Assembly (NCBI GenBank): GCA_019112635.1
Contig: DXIX01000031.1
Coordinates: forward strand, 1-63,143
DNA from: Candidatus Blautia intestinigallinarum
GTDB lineage: Bacteria > Bacillota > Clostridia > Lachnospirales > Lachnospiraceae
Direction of reading: 5' to 3'
DNA: 63,143 nucleotides
A model generated the notes under the pieces. It was not told where the DNA came from. It made no database searches and saw nothing but the letters and a program-made list of their open reading frames with translations. Below, in pieces: positions 1-8,182 of the stretch. Every line of letters begins with the position of its first letter. The stretch's first letter is position 1. The position numbers and the translations under genes are program-made.

Positions 1-1
1 T

Positions 2-100
2 AAGGTTGGTTTGGCGATTGACATTATACCAGAAAAGGGAGGTCAATGCTCTTTTTATTGCAGAATTCCCTTAAAATCAAGGTTTCTAAAGGATTTGTAA
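2..100 (+). CDS. C-terminal tail of a probable histidine kinase (partial)
   Basis: An open frame enters from the left edge and stops with TAA at 98-100, giving 32 residues. It begins KVGLAIDIIPEKGGQ and ends in a short strand (CSFYCRIPLK). This resembles the end of a GHKL/HATPase domain, where the G2 box is followed by a Gly-Gly turn and a final strand ending in an Ile-Pro-Leu type motif. The identification rests only on this short stretch. It could also be the tail of an unrelated protein. Confidence 0.35.
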   Translation, partial: KVGLAIDIIPEKGGQCSFYCRIPLKSRFLKDL

Positions 101-154
101 ACAAAAAAACAGGTAGTATTTGACACTACCACGCAAAGAAAGGACGTATCATAT

Positions 155-655
155 ATGAGAAAGAAAGCTTACAGAACCAGGCTTCATGTGTTTCTGGAAA
201 TTGCAGCGTGGCTGTGTCTGCTAGTCTCCTTCGGAATTGCAATTTATGGCATGAATGTTCTTCCAGACACTATCGCGATACATTTCACGTTGGATGGAGC
301 AGCAGACGGCTATGGTTCTCCAGGGTCTCTTCTCTTGATGCCGATTATCATGACGCTGTGCGTGGGCGGTATAAGCTTGACTGCTCATATTCTCAATCCG
401 GAGGAGCAGTTTAATATGCCTTTTCGAGTAAATGAGAGTAATAAAATTCCGGTTTATCGGGATATGTGCACGATGCTGTTTTGTATGAATCTGGAAATTG
501 CCCTTTTCACGCTTTATCTGGAAATTAAGTCTTTTGGGCAAAACGGAGAGGGGATACTTCCGGTTACAGGAATTTATATTGCTCTGATGGCGCTTACCAT
601 TGTCGGGTTCTGTCTGAAAGCTTACCGGAATAACCGGAGAGGAGGTGATGATTGA
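155..655 (+). CDS. DUF1648-domain membrane protein
   Basis: A 166-residue integral membrane protein. After a first membrane helix (about residues 12-33) comes LPDTIAIHFTLDGAADGYGS (about 37-56), the hallmark of the DUF1648 domain, which is shared with SdpI-type immunity/signalling proteins. Further hydrophobic helices lie near residues 57-78, 102-122 and 133-153. AAAGGA precedes the ATG by about ten bases. The stop codon lies one base before the most likely start of the next gene, so the two are probably co-transcribed. The exact role is unknown; members are often found beside small regulators. A hairpin with GGTAGT/ACTACC arms lies upstream near 114-132. Confidence 0.75.
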   Translation: MRKKAYRTRLHVFLEIAAWLCLLVSFGIAIYGMNVLPDTIAIHFTLDGAADGYGSPGSLLLMPIIMTLCVGGISLTAHILNPEEQFNMPFRVNESNKIPVYRDMCTMLFCMNLEIALFTLYLEIKSFGQNGEGILPVTGIYIALMALTIVGFCLKAYRNNRRGGDD

Positions 656-656
656 T

Positions 657-1202
657 ATGGAATCTTGTCAGGATTTGAATCAGGGGAAGGATCTAGTGAT
701 ACGAAAAGCTGATGCCGAAGATGTCTATACTGCTGCAAAGATAAATTATGAAAACTGGATGAAGACTTATCAGGATATTCTGCCGGAAGCATTTCTGGCT
801 GAATTGACAGTGGAGAAGATGGAACAGGATTTGAAGAACTACCTTTTGGAAGAGAAGAAAGGGCTTCTGGTCTGTTGTGAGGGGACAAAAATCTTGGGAT
901 TTGCGTCCTATGAGGAGGATAAGGAGATTGAGGACTGCAGGTACCTTGCCTCTCTTCATGTGATTTCCGAGGCACGGGGTCAGGGAATCGGGACGAAGCT
1001 TATCCGCAAAGTTGGCAGCCTGTCACGAAGAGAAAACTATGGCCATTTAAGTATTTGTATTCTGGTGGAGAATCAGAGAGCCGGAAGTCTGTACCGGAAA
1101 CTGGGAGCGGAACACTATCAGTATTTTCAGGATGACTTTCATGGGGTGGCGACAAATTCTGAAAAACTGTGGTGGAAAAATCTGGAAATGTTTGAAGATT
1201 AA
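657..1202 (+). CDS. GNAT-family N-acetyltransferase
   Basis: A 181-residue acetyltransferase of the GNAT fold. The acetyl-CoA pyrophosphate loop is visible as ARGQGIGTKLIRKV, after a beta-4 strand (ASLHVISE), and the C-terminal region LYRKLGAEHYQYFQ is the usual GNAT beta-6/alpha-4 signature. I chose ATG 657 because AGGAGGTG (640-647) sits nine bases upstream. GTG 645 and ATG 648 are in frame but lie inside or against that Shine-Dalgarno. Substrate cannot be deduced; the family acetylates amines, antibiotics, peptides or ribosomal proteins. Translation is likely coupled to the preceding membrane-protein gene. Confidence 0.85.
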   Translation: MESCQDLNQGKDLVIRKADAEDVYTAAKINYENWMKTYQDILPEAFLAELTVEKMEQDLKNYLLEEKKGLLVCCEGTKILGFASYEEDKEIEDCRYLASLHVISEARGQGIGTKLIRKVGSLSRRENYGHLSICILVENQRAGSLYRKLGAEHYQYFQDDFHGVATNSEKLWWKNLEMFED

Positions 1203-1240
1203 AATCGAGGCAGTTTGAGAATGGAAAGGAGTAGGTGTTT

Positions 1241-1378
1241 ATGGAAAATTTCTGGGGATTTCTTGGCATCTTTGCCTGTATCGGAGCAGTGGTTGCTTTC
1301 ATGCTTTTGAAAGGAAAAGCATGGAATCAGTTGGTGGATGATCTGAGTCACAAAAAGTCAGACAATGGAGGAGAATAA
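1241..1378 (+). CDS. Small single-pass membrane protein (45 aa)
   Basis: ATG 1241 starts a 45-residue frame preceded by an AAAGGAGTAGGTG ribosome site. Residues 3-23 are hydrophobic (WGFLGIFACIGAVVAFMLL), followed by a basic then acidic, Asn/Gly-rich tail. This is the normal look of a bacterial one-pass membrane miniprotein. No family is recognised. It follows the GNAT gene by 38 bases on the same strand and may belong to that transcript. Confidence 0.55.
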   Translation: MENFWGFLGIFACIGAVVAFMLLKGKAWNQLVDDLSHKKSDNGGE

Positions 1379-1465
1379 TTGTCCACCGGCAGCGAGATGC
1401 CTGTGGCAGATCATATCCTGAAGCAAATGGATATGAAGAAGGTGACTACGATTTTATTATCATAA
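1379..1465 (+). other. In-frame continuation ORF after the small membrane protein
   Basis: Immediately after the TAA of the 45-residue gene the same frame continues for 28 codons from a TTG to a TAA at 1463-1465 (content such as GSEMPVADHILKQMDMKKV). GGAGGAG lies just upstream, so a separate TTG-started peptide is possible. It could equally be the tail of a longer ancestral protein cut by a stop, or chance. No family recognised. Confidence 0.2.
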
Positions 1466-1480
1466 TTACCAAATAATTTG

Positions 1481-1554
1481 AAAAAACTCCCTTCTTAAAG
1501 CGATTTGTTTTTGCACATACTAACTGGGCAAATCGATGAAGAAAGGAGTTTTTT
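1481..1554 (+). terminator. Long hairpin overlapping the cotJ ribosome site
   Basis: Arms 1481-1496 and 1539-1554 pair over 15 of 16 positions, and an inner stem CGATTTG/CAAATCG (1501-1507, 1529-1535) extends the structure. The 3' arm ends in seven T residues and contains the AAAGGAG Shine-Dalgarno (1542-1548) of the CotJ fusion gene, whose ATG is at 1556. It can therefore act as a terminator for the upstream genes, or as a structure that hides the ribosome site in read-through mRNA. The sequence CATACTAA (1516-1523) in the loop loosely resembles a sigma-E -10 element. Confidence 0.65.
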
Positions 1555-1555
1555 T

Positions 1556-2041
1556 ATGAGACAGGAACATCTGGCAATGATGTCTGTGCCGAAACAGAAA
1601 TGGAAACCAATCACCGGACCTGCTCAGGCTTTGAGACAGGGAACGGTGTTCGAAGATTTGAATCTTCCCTTTTTTGTGACAGCAGACCAATCCGAGGGAC
1701 AAAATTCTCCTCTGGATGACCAGCTGAGGGACTCGATCATGGCGAATCTGGAAAAAAGCGGTCAGCAAAAGCAGAGAGAAGGACTGATGAGAAAGATACA
1801 GGAGATCAGCTTTACGGTGGATGATCTGCGCCTTTATATGGATACACATCCCCAGGATCAGGAAGGCTTAAGAGCTTTGAAAGGGGCTCTGAAAAAAAGG
1901 CAGGAGCTTTTGAGAGATTTCGCTCTTGCATTTTACCCGCTGACGATGGACTGCATGACATCGATTATGGAACAGAACCCAGAGAGTACGTGTTACGGTT
2001 GGAGCAAGGGCCCTATGCCATGGGAAGGAGCGTGTGTCTGA
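1556..2041 (+). CDS. cotJA-cotJB: Spore coat protein, CotJA-CotJB fusion
   Basis: A 161-residue protein that joins two spore-coat families normally made from separate genes. The N-terminal part (about 1-60; LAMMSVPKQKW, then ALRQGTVFEDLNLPFF) matches CotJA, with its short repeat ending in a conserved aromatic/Pro block. From about residue 78 the CotJB domain follows (LMRKIQEISFTVDDLRLYMD, then THPQDQEGL) and ends with the typical W-PWE motif. ATG 1556 is chosen because AAAGGAG lies seven bases upstream. The stop codon directly abuts the cotJC start. In Bacillus the cotJ operon is made in the mother cell under sigma-E; that regulation is assumed here. Confidence 0.85.
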   Translation: MRQEHLAMMSVPKQKWKPITGPAQALRQGTVFEDLNLPFFVTADQSEGQNSPLDDQLRDSIMANLEKSGQQKQREGLMRKIQEISFTVDDLRLYMDTHPQDQEGLRALKGALKKRQELLRDFALAFYPLTMDCMTSIMEQNPESTCYGWSKGPMPWEGACV

Positions 2042-2677
2042 ATGTGGCTGTATGAAAAAAGACTTCAATACCCTGTGAAAATTACAAAAACCTGTCCGAA
2101 GACGGCGCAGTTGATTATCAGTCAGTATGGGGGACCGGACGGAGAGTTGTCTGCTTCCATGCGGTATCTGGCCCAGAGATATACCATGCCCGTAAAAGAG
2201 GTAGGCGGTCTGCTCACGGATATCGGAACAGAGGAACTGGCGCATATGGAGATGATCTGTGCCATGGTCTATCAGCTGACGAAGAACCTCACCATAGAGG
2301 AGGCGAAGACAGCAGGTTTTGATGCCTATTATATTGATCACACTACAGGATTGTGGCCGCAGGCGGCCAGCAGTCTGCCTTTTTCCGCAGTGGAATTCCA
2401 GTCGAAAGGAGATGCGATCACTGACCTTTCGGAGAACCTGGCCGCGGAACAGAAAGCGCGCACAGTTTATGACAATTTGCTGCGGATGATACCTGATCCG
2501 GAGATACGGGATCCGCTGAAATTTCTGAGGGCCCGGGAGATCGTTCATTTCCAGCGATTTGGGGAGGCTTTGGAGATGACCAAGGAGAGAATTTCTGAGA
2601 AAAACTTCTATTATTTCAATCCGGAATTTGACAAAAGGCAGGCGGCGCAGGCCGGATTTTGCAAGGATCATATCTGA
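2042..2677 (+). CDS. cotJC: Spore coat manganese-catalase-like protein CotJC
   Basis: A 211-residue protein of the manganese catalase / CotJC family, a four-helix ferritin-like fold. Metal-ligand motifs are visible as TEELAHMEM (about 70-78) and the later REIVHFQRF block, with Glu-Ala-Glu-Gln helices between. It opens with MWLYEKRLQYPVKI, the standard CotJC start. Length matches the family. It follows the CotJA-CotJB fusion with no gap, so all three activities come from two genes. It is expected to sit in the spore coat and may break down peroxide. Confidence 0.92.
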   Translation: MWLYEKRLQYPVKITKTCPKTAQLIISQYGGPDGELSASMRYLAQRYTMPVKEVGGLLTDIGTEELAHMEMICAMVYQLTKNLTIEEAKTAGFDAYYIDHTTGLWPQAASSLPFSAVEFQSKGDAITDLSENLAAEQKARTVYDNLLRMIPDPEIRDPLKFLRAREIVHFQRFGEALEMTKERISEKNFYYFNPEFDKRQAAQAGFCKDHI

Positions 2678-2686
2678 CCGTGGAAG

Positions 2687-2720
2687 AAAACAGGATGTCT
2701 GATTTGGCATCCTGTTTTTT
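2687..2720 (+). terminator. Rho-independent terminator after cotJC
   Basis: AAAACAGGATG and CATCCTGTTTT form an 11-bp stem around a ten-base loop, running into a T tract. It follows the cotJC stop by ten bases. Confidence 0.9.
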
Positions 2721-2903
2721 GGAATCATTTTGCCATATCCTATTTACTATTTCCCTTTTTAATAGTAAAATTCATGTATAAGACTCCTGGAAGAAATGGA
2801 AGACAACAAAGGGGTAAGAAGCTTTGACTTCCAGAGTCGTTTCGCATTGCACATCCCAGGTGTATATGCGGAAGGAACAAAATAGGAGAAGGAGGAACTA
2901 CTT

Positions 2904-4523
2904 ATGGAAACTTATCAGGGTAAGTCGATTTTGAAAGGGATTGCGATCGGTGAAATTCTCTTTCATCAGAAAGAGGAAGAGGAGATCAAACGATATAAAC
3001 CTGAAGATCTGGAGGCAGAAAAGCAGCGTTATATAGATGCGAGAGGCAAGGCAATCGAGCAGCTCGGGGAGTTATATAAAAAAGCGTGCCAGGAAGTCGG
3101 AGAGGCAAATGCGGCAGTGTTCGAAGTACACTCCATGATGTTGGAGGACGATGATTTCAATGACGCGATTCTCAATATGATTTCCACCCAGGGTGTCAAT
3201 GCGGAATATGCAGTGGCAGTGACAGGAGACAACTTTTCCAATATGTTCTCCCAGATGGAAGATGAATATTTCAAGGCTAGAGCGGCAGATATTATCGATA
3301 TCTCTAACCGTGTTGTCTCTGTACTGCGTGGCAGCGAGAATAACTATCAGCTGACCAAACCGGTGATTCTGGTAGCGGATGATCTGGCACCAAGTGAGAC
3401 AGTACAGCTTGACAAAAACAAGCTTCTGGCGTTCGTGACCAGAATGGGTTCCTCAAATTCTCATACAGCAATTTTGGCACGCAGCATGAACATTCCTGCA
3501 TTGATCGGAATTCCAATTCAGAAAGAATGGAATGGAAAGATGGCTGTGGTGGACGGTTACACAGGAACATTATATTTGGATCCGGATGAGGAGACCTTGA
3601 ATGAGCTTCGAAGAAAAAAAGAAGCTGAGGATGAGGAAAGAAAGCTTCTTGCAGAGCTCAAAGGAAAGGAAGACGTGACCTTAGACGGCAAGAAGATTAA
3701 GCTGTATGCGAATATCGGAAATCCTTCCGATGTGGCAAATGTATTGAAGAATGATGCCCAGGGAATCGGCCTTTTCCGGAGTGAGTTCCTGTATCTGGAG
3801 ACAGATCATTTTCCAACTGAGGATGAACAGTTCCAGGCATACAAGAAAGTTGCGGAGATGATGGGAAGCAAGAAGGTAATCATCCGTACTCTGGATATCG
3901 GTGCAGATAAGCAGGTGGATTATTTCAATCTGAAGCATGAGGATAACCCGGCAATGGGCTACCGCGCAATTCGTATCTGCCTGACACAGCCGGACATTTT
4001 CAAAACGCAGCTGCGTGCACTGTTCCGTGCAAGTGCTTTCGGTAATATTTCCATTATGTATCCGATGATTATCTCACTGGAAGAAATCAAGAAAATCAAG
4101 GAGATTGTGGCTGAGGTAAAACAGGAGCTGACAGAACAGGGAGTCGCCTTCAAGGATGTGGAACAGGGAATCATGATCGAGACGCCGGCGGCAGCTGTCA
4201 TGAGTGATGTCCTGGCAAAAGAAGTAGACTTCTTCAGTATCGGAACCAATGACCTGACACAGTATACGCTGGCGATTGACAGGCAGAATGCAGAGTTGGA
4301 CAATTTCTATGACGCACATCATCCTGCAATCCTGCGTATGATTAAGATGGTGGTTGACAATGGCCATGCCGGCGGCTGCTGGGTTGGTATCTGCGGTGAA
4401 TTGGGAGCAGATACCGAGTTGACAGAGACCTTCATGAAGATGGGTGTGGATGAGCTTTCGGTATCTCCGACTTTCGTTCTTCCTGTCCGGAAATTGATTC
4501 GTGCCTCAAAATGCTCAGAATAA
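2904..4523 (+). CDS. ptsI: PTS enzyme I (phosphoenolpyruvate-protein phosphotransferase)
   Basis: A 539-residue enzyme I, which takes phosphate from PEP and passes it to HPr for sugar uptake. Domains in order: HPr-binding helical domain (1-140), the swivelling His domain with GSSNSHTAIL, His187 being the phosphorylated residue (the family consensus is GGxTSHTA, so the preceding residues differ slightly), then the PEP-binding TIM barrel with EFLYLETD, FSIGTNDLTQY and the C-terminal GICGELGAD cysteine motif. AGAAGGAGGA precedes the ATG. ptsH is usually directly upstream; here it is absent, and an HPr-like gene without the active His follows instead. Confidence 0.96.
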   Translation: METYQGKSILKGIAIGEILFHQKEEEEIKRYKPEDLEAEKQRYIDARGKAIEQLGELYKKACQEVGEANAAVFEVHSMMLEDDDFNDAILNMISTQGVNAEYAVAVTGDNFSNMFSQMEDEYFKARAADIIDISNRVVSVLRGSENNYQLTKPVILVADDLAPSETVQLDKNKLLAFVTRMGSSNSHTAILARSMNIPALIGIPIQKEWNGKMAVVDGYTGTLYLDPDEETLNELRRKKEAEDEERKLLAELKGKEDVTLDGKKIKLYANIGNPSDVANVLKNDAQGIGLFRSEFLYLETDHFPTEDEQFQAYKKVAEMMGSKKVIIRTLDIGADKQVDYFNLKHEDNPAMGYRAIRICLTQPDIFKTQLRALFRASAFGNISIMYPMIISLEEIKKIKEIVAEVKQELTEQGVAFKDVEQGIMIETPAAAVMSDVLAKEVDFFSIGTNDLTQYTLAIDRQNAELDNFYDAHHPAILRMIKMVVDNGHAGGCWVGICGELGADTELTETFMKMGVDELSVSPTFVLPVRKLIRASKCSE

Positions 4524-4544
4524 AAAAAAGGAGACTTGGGGCGG

Positions 4545-4772
4545 ATGGATAGATTTCTGATTAAATTTGACACAGAAGAGAGCGTGGAGGAGTATCTGCA
4601 CATCATGGATCGATATGATGGAAATGCGGAAATTGTTTCCGGTGCCTCTACCGTGGACGGAAAGTCTGTTCTGGGAATCTTCAGCCTGGATTTGACAAAG
4701 CCTATGGAGCTTACCCTTTATGATGAGGATCCGGCGACAAAAAAAGCTTTGGAAAAATTTCGAGTTTCATAA
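4545..4772 (+). CDS. HPr-like protein lacking the phosphoryl histidine
   Basis: A 75-residue protein with the size and second half of HPr. DGKSVLGIFSLDL followed by a beta strand and a final helix corresponds to the HPr segment around regulatory Ser46 (KSIMGVMSL). The first half lacks the GxHARPA loop: at that place it reads FDTEESVEEYL, so there is no His15 equivalent and it cannot carry phosphate from enzyme I in the normal way. ATG 4545 is preferred over TTG 4536, because AAAAGGAG (4526-4533) is too close to the latter. It lies 21 bases after ptsI and shares its terminator. It may be a regulatory or structural HPr paralogue. Confidence 0.75.
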   Translation: MDRFLIKFDTEESVEEYLHIMDRYDGNAEIVSGASTVDGKSVLGIFSLDLTKPMELTLYDEDPATKKALEKFRVS

Positions 4773-4781
4773 AAGAAAAAG

Positions 4782-4815
4782 CGAGAGATATCTTTCGGGA
4801 TATCTCTCGTTTTTT
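4782..4815. terminator. Bidirectional terminator between convergent genes
   Basis: CGAGAGATATC and GATATCTCTCG form a perfect 11-bp stem with a six-base loop. A tracts on the left and T tracts on the right let it work for both the HPr-like gene and the ABC exporter on the other strand. Confidence 0.93.
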
Positions 4816-4817
4816 CT

Positions 4818-6545
4818 TTAAAACTGCATCTCATAATAATGGGCATAGATACCATTCTGCCGCAAAAGCTCTTCATGTGTGCCCCGCTCGGCAATATTAT
4901 TGTCAGCCACGACAAGGATTTCATCAGAATTGCGGATTGTGGAGAGGCGGTGGGCAATGGTGATGGTGGTCCGGTTTTTCGCCAGTTCCTTTAAACTTTG
5001 CTGAATCCATCTCTCGCTTTCATTGTCCAGTGCGCTGGTAGCCTCATCGAGAATCAGAATCGGAGGATTCTTCAGGAACACACGGGCAATGGAGATCCGC
5101 TGTTTTTGTCCGCCGGAAAGTCTGGTTCCCCGCTCTCCCACGAAAGTTTCATATCCCTCGGGAAGCTCCTGGATGAAATCGTGAATATTTGCTTTTTTGG
5201 CTGCCTCTATGATCTCTTCCATGGTGGCATCCGGTTTTCCGTAGGCAATATTTTCACGGATTGTTCCGCAGAAGAGATAGACATCCTGCTGAACGATACC
5301 GATCTGGCTGCGCAGACTGTCCAAAGTCAGTTTTCGCACATCTTTTCCGTCAATGGTAATTCTGCCTTCCGTGACATCATAGAATCTCGGAAGCAAAGAG
5401 CAGATGGTGGTCTTTCCGCTTCCGGAGGGACCGACCAGGGCGATGGATTTTCCGGCCTTGATCTCAAAAGAGATTCCGGACAGTACAGGTGTGTCATCGT
5501 CACTGTAATGGAAGGAGACATTTTCGTAGGAGACATTTCCCTCCACCTGTTCCAGAGGTTCTGCGTCCGGGGCATCCTGAATCTCAGGAATGGTCTCCAT
5601 GACAGCCAGGAAACGGCGAAATCCGGAGAGCCCTTTCTGCATCATCTCTGTCAGCTCCACCAGGATCTGTATGGGGTTGATGAAGATTCCAATGTACAGG
5701 GCATACATGGCAAGATCCGCGGCCTGCATCAGTCCCTGGGAGATCAGATAGCCGCCGAAGACCAGAGTGACCAGATACATCATCCCCTGAAAGAATAGGT
5801 TCCATCCCATGAAGGTCCCCATGCATCGATAGTTGGCATCCTTGGAGAGCAAAAAGTTGTGGTTGCTTGTGCGGAATTTTTTCTGCTCAATCTTTTCATT
5901 GGCAAAGGACTGCACGACGCGGATGCCGGAGAGAGTATCCTGCAGGCTTGCATTCACATCGCCGATTTTTCTGCGGTTCTCCATGAAGGTAGCCTGGATA
6001 CGCTTGTTCTGGCTCAATGAGAAGAAGAACATGCACAGAACCAGAACGGCAAGGGGAATGGCCAGACTCCAGTTGATAAGAAACAGGAAGAAGAAAGATC
6101 CGATAATCTTAATCAGTGAGATGAACAGATTCTCTGGTCCATGGTGTGCGAACTCAGATATATCGAATAAATCAGAGACCAGTTTGCTCATCATCTGCCC
6201 GGAATTATTCTGATCATAGTAGGAAAAGGAAAGTTTTTCGTAATGATCGAACAGCTGCTGGCGCATATCCCGCTCCATATTGGCACCCATCATATGTCCC
6301 TGGTAGCTGACGTAATATTTGCAGAGACTTTGTATGACGTACATGATGAAAAGTGCCAGCCCAATCCAGGGGAGACTCTGGAGAATTCGCGCGCTGCTTC
6401 CGGTAAACAGGGTGGATGTCATGGTTCGAAGAATCTGAGGATAGGCCAGATCCACCAGGCTGATGATGGCCGCACAGATCAGATCCAGAAAGAAGACGCC
6501 CCGGTAAGGACTGTAGTAATGAATAAATTTCTTTAGTGTATGCAT
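4818..6545 (-). CDS. ABC exporter, fused permease and ATPase (half-transporter)
   Basis: A 575-residue type IV (ABC-B) exporter subunit. The N-terminal ~310 residues contain six membrane helices. The nucleotide-binding domain follows with Walker A GPSGSGKTT, Q-loop IGIVQQDVYLF, signature LSGGQKQRIS, Walker B ILILDEATSALD and the His switch IAHRLSTI. Such proteins work as dimers to export drugs, lipids or peptides; the substrate is unknown. Start at 6545 is chosen because AGAGGAAA lies just upstream. An upstream in-frame ATG at 6596 lacks a ribosome site. It stands alone, not paired with a second half-transporter. Confidence 0.93.
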   Translation of the reverse strand: MHTLKKFIHYYSPYRGVFFLDLICAAIISLVDLAYPQILRTMTSTLFTGSSARILQSLPWIGLALFIMYVIQSLCKYYVSYQGHMMGANMERDMRQQLFDHYEKLSFSYYDQNNSGQMMSKLVSDLFDISEFAHHGPENLFISLIKIIGSFFFLFLINWSLAIPLAVLVLCMFFFSLSQNKRIQATFMENRRKIGDVNASLQDTLSGIRVVQSFANEKIEQKKFRTSNHNFLLSKDANYRCMGTFMGWNLFFQGMMYLVTLVFGGYLISQGLMQAADLAMYALYIGIFINPIQILVELTEMMQKGLSGFRRFLAVMETIPEIQDAPDAEPLEQVEGNVSYENVSFHYSDDDTPVLSGISFEIKAGKSIALVGPSGSGKTTICSLLPRFYDVTEGRITIDGKDVRKLTLDSLRSQIGIVQQDVYLFCGTIRENIAYGKPDATMEEIIEAAKKANIHDFIQELPEGYETFVGERGTRLSGGQKQRISIARVFLKNPPILILDEATSALDNESERWIQQSLKELAKNRTTITIAHRLSTIRNSDEILVVADNNIAERGTHEELLRQNGIYAHYYEMQF

Positions 6546-6670
6546 GATGGTTTCCTCTCTGTGAATATTTACAACATGTAATACTAACACATCCAAAGGA
6601 CTGAGACAAGATAAAAGTAGACAGAAAGTATCCTATATAGTATACTGGAAAAGACCTTTGGTATTGTCGG

Positions 6671-7495
6671 TCAAAGTTTGTCTGCCAGATCCGAAAGAGG
6701 GGCGAAGTGGTATCCCATTTCCTCCCAGCGGGTGAGGAGTTCATCCAGAATCTGGGCATTGGTGGAAGAAGTGCTGTGGAGAAGGACGACAGCCCCAGGG
6801 TGGATACGTGACAGAAGTTTGTCGAAGGCTTCTTCCTTTGAGGGCTGCTGATCGGTCATCCAGTCAACATAGGCAAGACTCCAGAAAAAGGTCTTGTATC
6901 CCAGCTTGCTGGCCATCTCAAGGTTGGCGGTACTGTACTTCCCTTGGGGCGGGCGGTAGAAACGGCTCATGTCTTTACCGGTAATCTCATGGTACAGTTT
7001 CTCCACCTCAGACAATTCTTTCTGAAAGGATTCCACAGTGGAAATCTGAGACATATCCGGATGGTGATAGGTGTGATTTCCAATGATGTGGCCTTCCTGT
7101 GTCATCCGACGTACCAGATCCGGACTGGTTTCCAGAAAATTTCCCACAACAAAGAAGGTTCCCACGGCCTGATGCTTTTTGAGAGCATCCAGAATCGCCG
7201 GCATATTTCCGTTTTCATATCCGCAGTCGAAAGTCAGGTAAATGACTTTTTCCTGGGTGTCATCCAGATAAGCGGCATGATAGTTTTTGAGTTCCTGGGA
7301 AGAAGCATTTCCGGTGGGAGCACTCCCTTCCTCTTGGAAACTGAGCCCCCAGCTGGCATTGGCGTTGGCGGAGGCGGGCAGACTGTCCCGGGAAGTATAG
7401 ATTCCCAGTCCGGCGCCCGCAAGATAAAAGGCGAAAAAGAACAGAAAAAAAGAAACAGCTTTGAACCAGGGGCTGTCAAGATGGATACGAGACAT
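6671..7495 (-). CDS. pdaA: PdaA-type polysaccharide deacetylase
   Basis: A 274-residue secreted or membrane-anchored NodB-fold deacetylase. After a hydrophobic N-terminus (about 9-30) the catalytic domain starts at VIYLTFDCGYENG (first Asp motif), then GNHTYHHPD (metal HxxxH motif) and YRPPQGKYS, ending with VVLLHS. The FDxGYENG form is characteristic of PdaA, which deacetylates N-acetylmuramic acid so that muramic delta-lactam can form in spore cortex. Start ATG 7495 has AGGAG five bases upstream; the in-frame GTG 7501 is less likely. The gene fits the spore genes elsewhere in the window. Confidence 0.87.
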   Translation of the reverse strand: MSRIHLDSPWFKAVSFFLFFFAFYLAGAGLGIYTSRDSLPASANANASWGLSFQEEGSAPTGNASSQELKNYHAAYLDDTQEKVIYLTFDCGYENGNMPAILDALKKHQAVGTFFVVGNFLETSPDLVRRMTQEGHIIGNHTYHHPDMSQISTVESFQKELSEVEKLYHEITGKDMSRFYRPPQGKYSTANLEMASKLGYKTFFWSLAYVDWMTDQQPSKEEAFDKLLSRIHPGAVVLLHSTSSTNAQILDELLTRWEEMGYHFAPLSDLADKL

Positions 7496-7582
7496 AGGCA
7501 CTCCTATATTTTTTGTATAATATATGTAAGTAAAAGCTGTGCTATACAGAAAAAGTAAAAGAATAAAAAAGGAGACAGAAGT

Positions 7583-8131
7583 ATGAAATTTGCGAACATT
7601 TTAGAAGAGGGAACACAGTATCGGGAAGCTGTGAGACAGTTGTATGAAGACTCTTTCCCGGAAGCGGAGAAGAAACCATTTTCCAAGATGGAAGAACTCT
7701 CTCATGAGGGAAAGATGCGAATGCTTGCGATTCTTGATGAGGATAAATTCGTAGGCCTTGCGATCTGTATGGAGTCAGGCAAGCTGGCTTTGCTGGATTA
7801 TTTTGCGATTCACCCGGACTGCCGCTGTTTTGGATACGGCGGAAAGGCTATCCGGGCACTTCTGCGGGAATATGAAGGAAGAAGATTTATCTTTGAGATC
7901 GAGATTCAGGATGAACACGCAGAAAATGCGAATGACAGAAAACGGAGAAAAGAATTCTACCTTCGCAACGGGCTGAAGGAGACCGGTATCTTTGTCAATC
8001 TGTACGGCGTGGATTTTGAGCTGATTACTCCGGACGGAGCGGTAACTTTTGAGGAATATCAGAGGATTTTGACAGAGGTTTTGGGAGAAGAGATGGTGAG
8101 AGTGCTCAATCCTAAAGACTGTACGAAATGA
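7583..8131 (+). CDS. GNAT-family N-acetyltransferase
   Basis: A 182-residue acetyltransferase with the central GNAT motif LDYFAIHPDCRCFGYGGKAIRALL (beta-4 and acetyl-CoA loop) at about residues 71-94 and a later FYLRNGLKETG block. AAAAAGGAG lies ahead of the ATG. It is divergent from pdaA, with their promoters sharing about 85 bases. Substrate unknown. The final ~30 residues (ITPDGAVTFEEYQRILTEVLG) are an extension with a helix predicted to pack on the fold. Confidence 0.85.
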   Translation: MKFANILEEGTQYREAVRQLYEDSFPEAEKKPFSKMEELSHEGKMRMLAILDEDKFVGLAICMESGKLALLDYFAIHPDCRCFGYGGKAIRALLREYEGRRFIFEIEIQDEHAENANDRKRRKEFYLRNGLKETGIFVNLYGVDFELITPDGAVTFEEYQRILTEVLGEEMVRVLNPKDCTK

Positions 8132-8150
8132 TTTGAAGTGACAGGACAGT

Positions 8151-8182
8151 AAAAAAGACGCTTCTCCTGGGAGAGAAGCGTC
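8151..8182 (-). terminator. Terminator, mainly for the minus-strand 72-aa gene
   Basis: GACGCTTCTC/GAGAAGCGTC pair over ten bases with a six-base loop. On the minus strand the stem is followed by six T residues and overlaps the stop codon region of the 72-aa gene; it may also stop the GNAT transcript from the other side. Confidence 0.85.

Noticed and set aside
1868-2728. 286-codon frame antisense to cotJ genes
   Set aside because: Runs through the cotJC terminator and has no start signals; a shadow.
4998-5798. 266-codon frame antisense to the ABC exporter
   Set aside because: Shadow of the exporter gene; low-complexity translation without family motifs or ribosome site.
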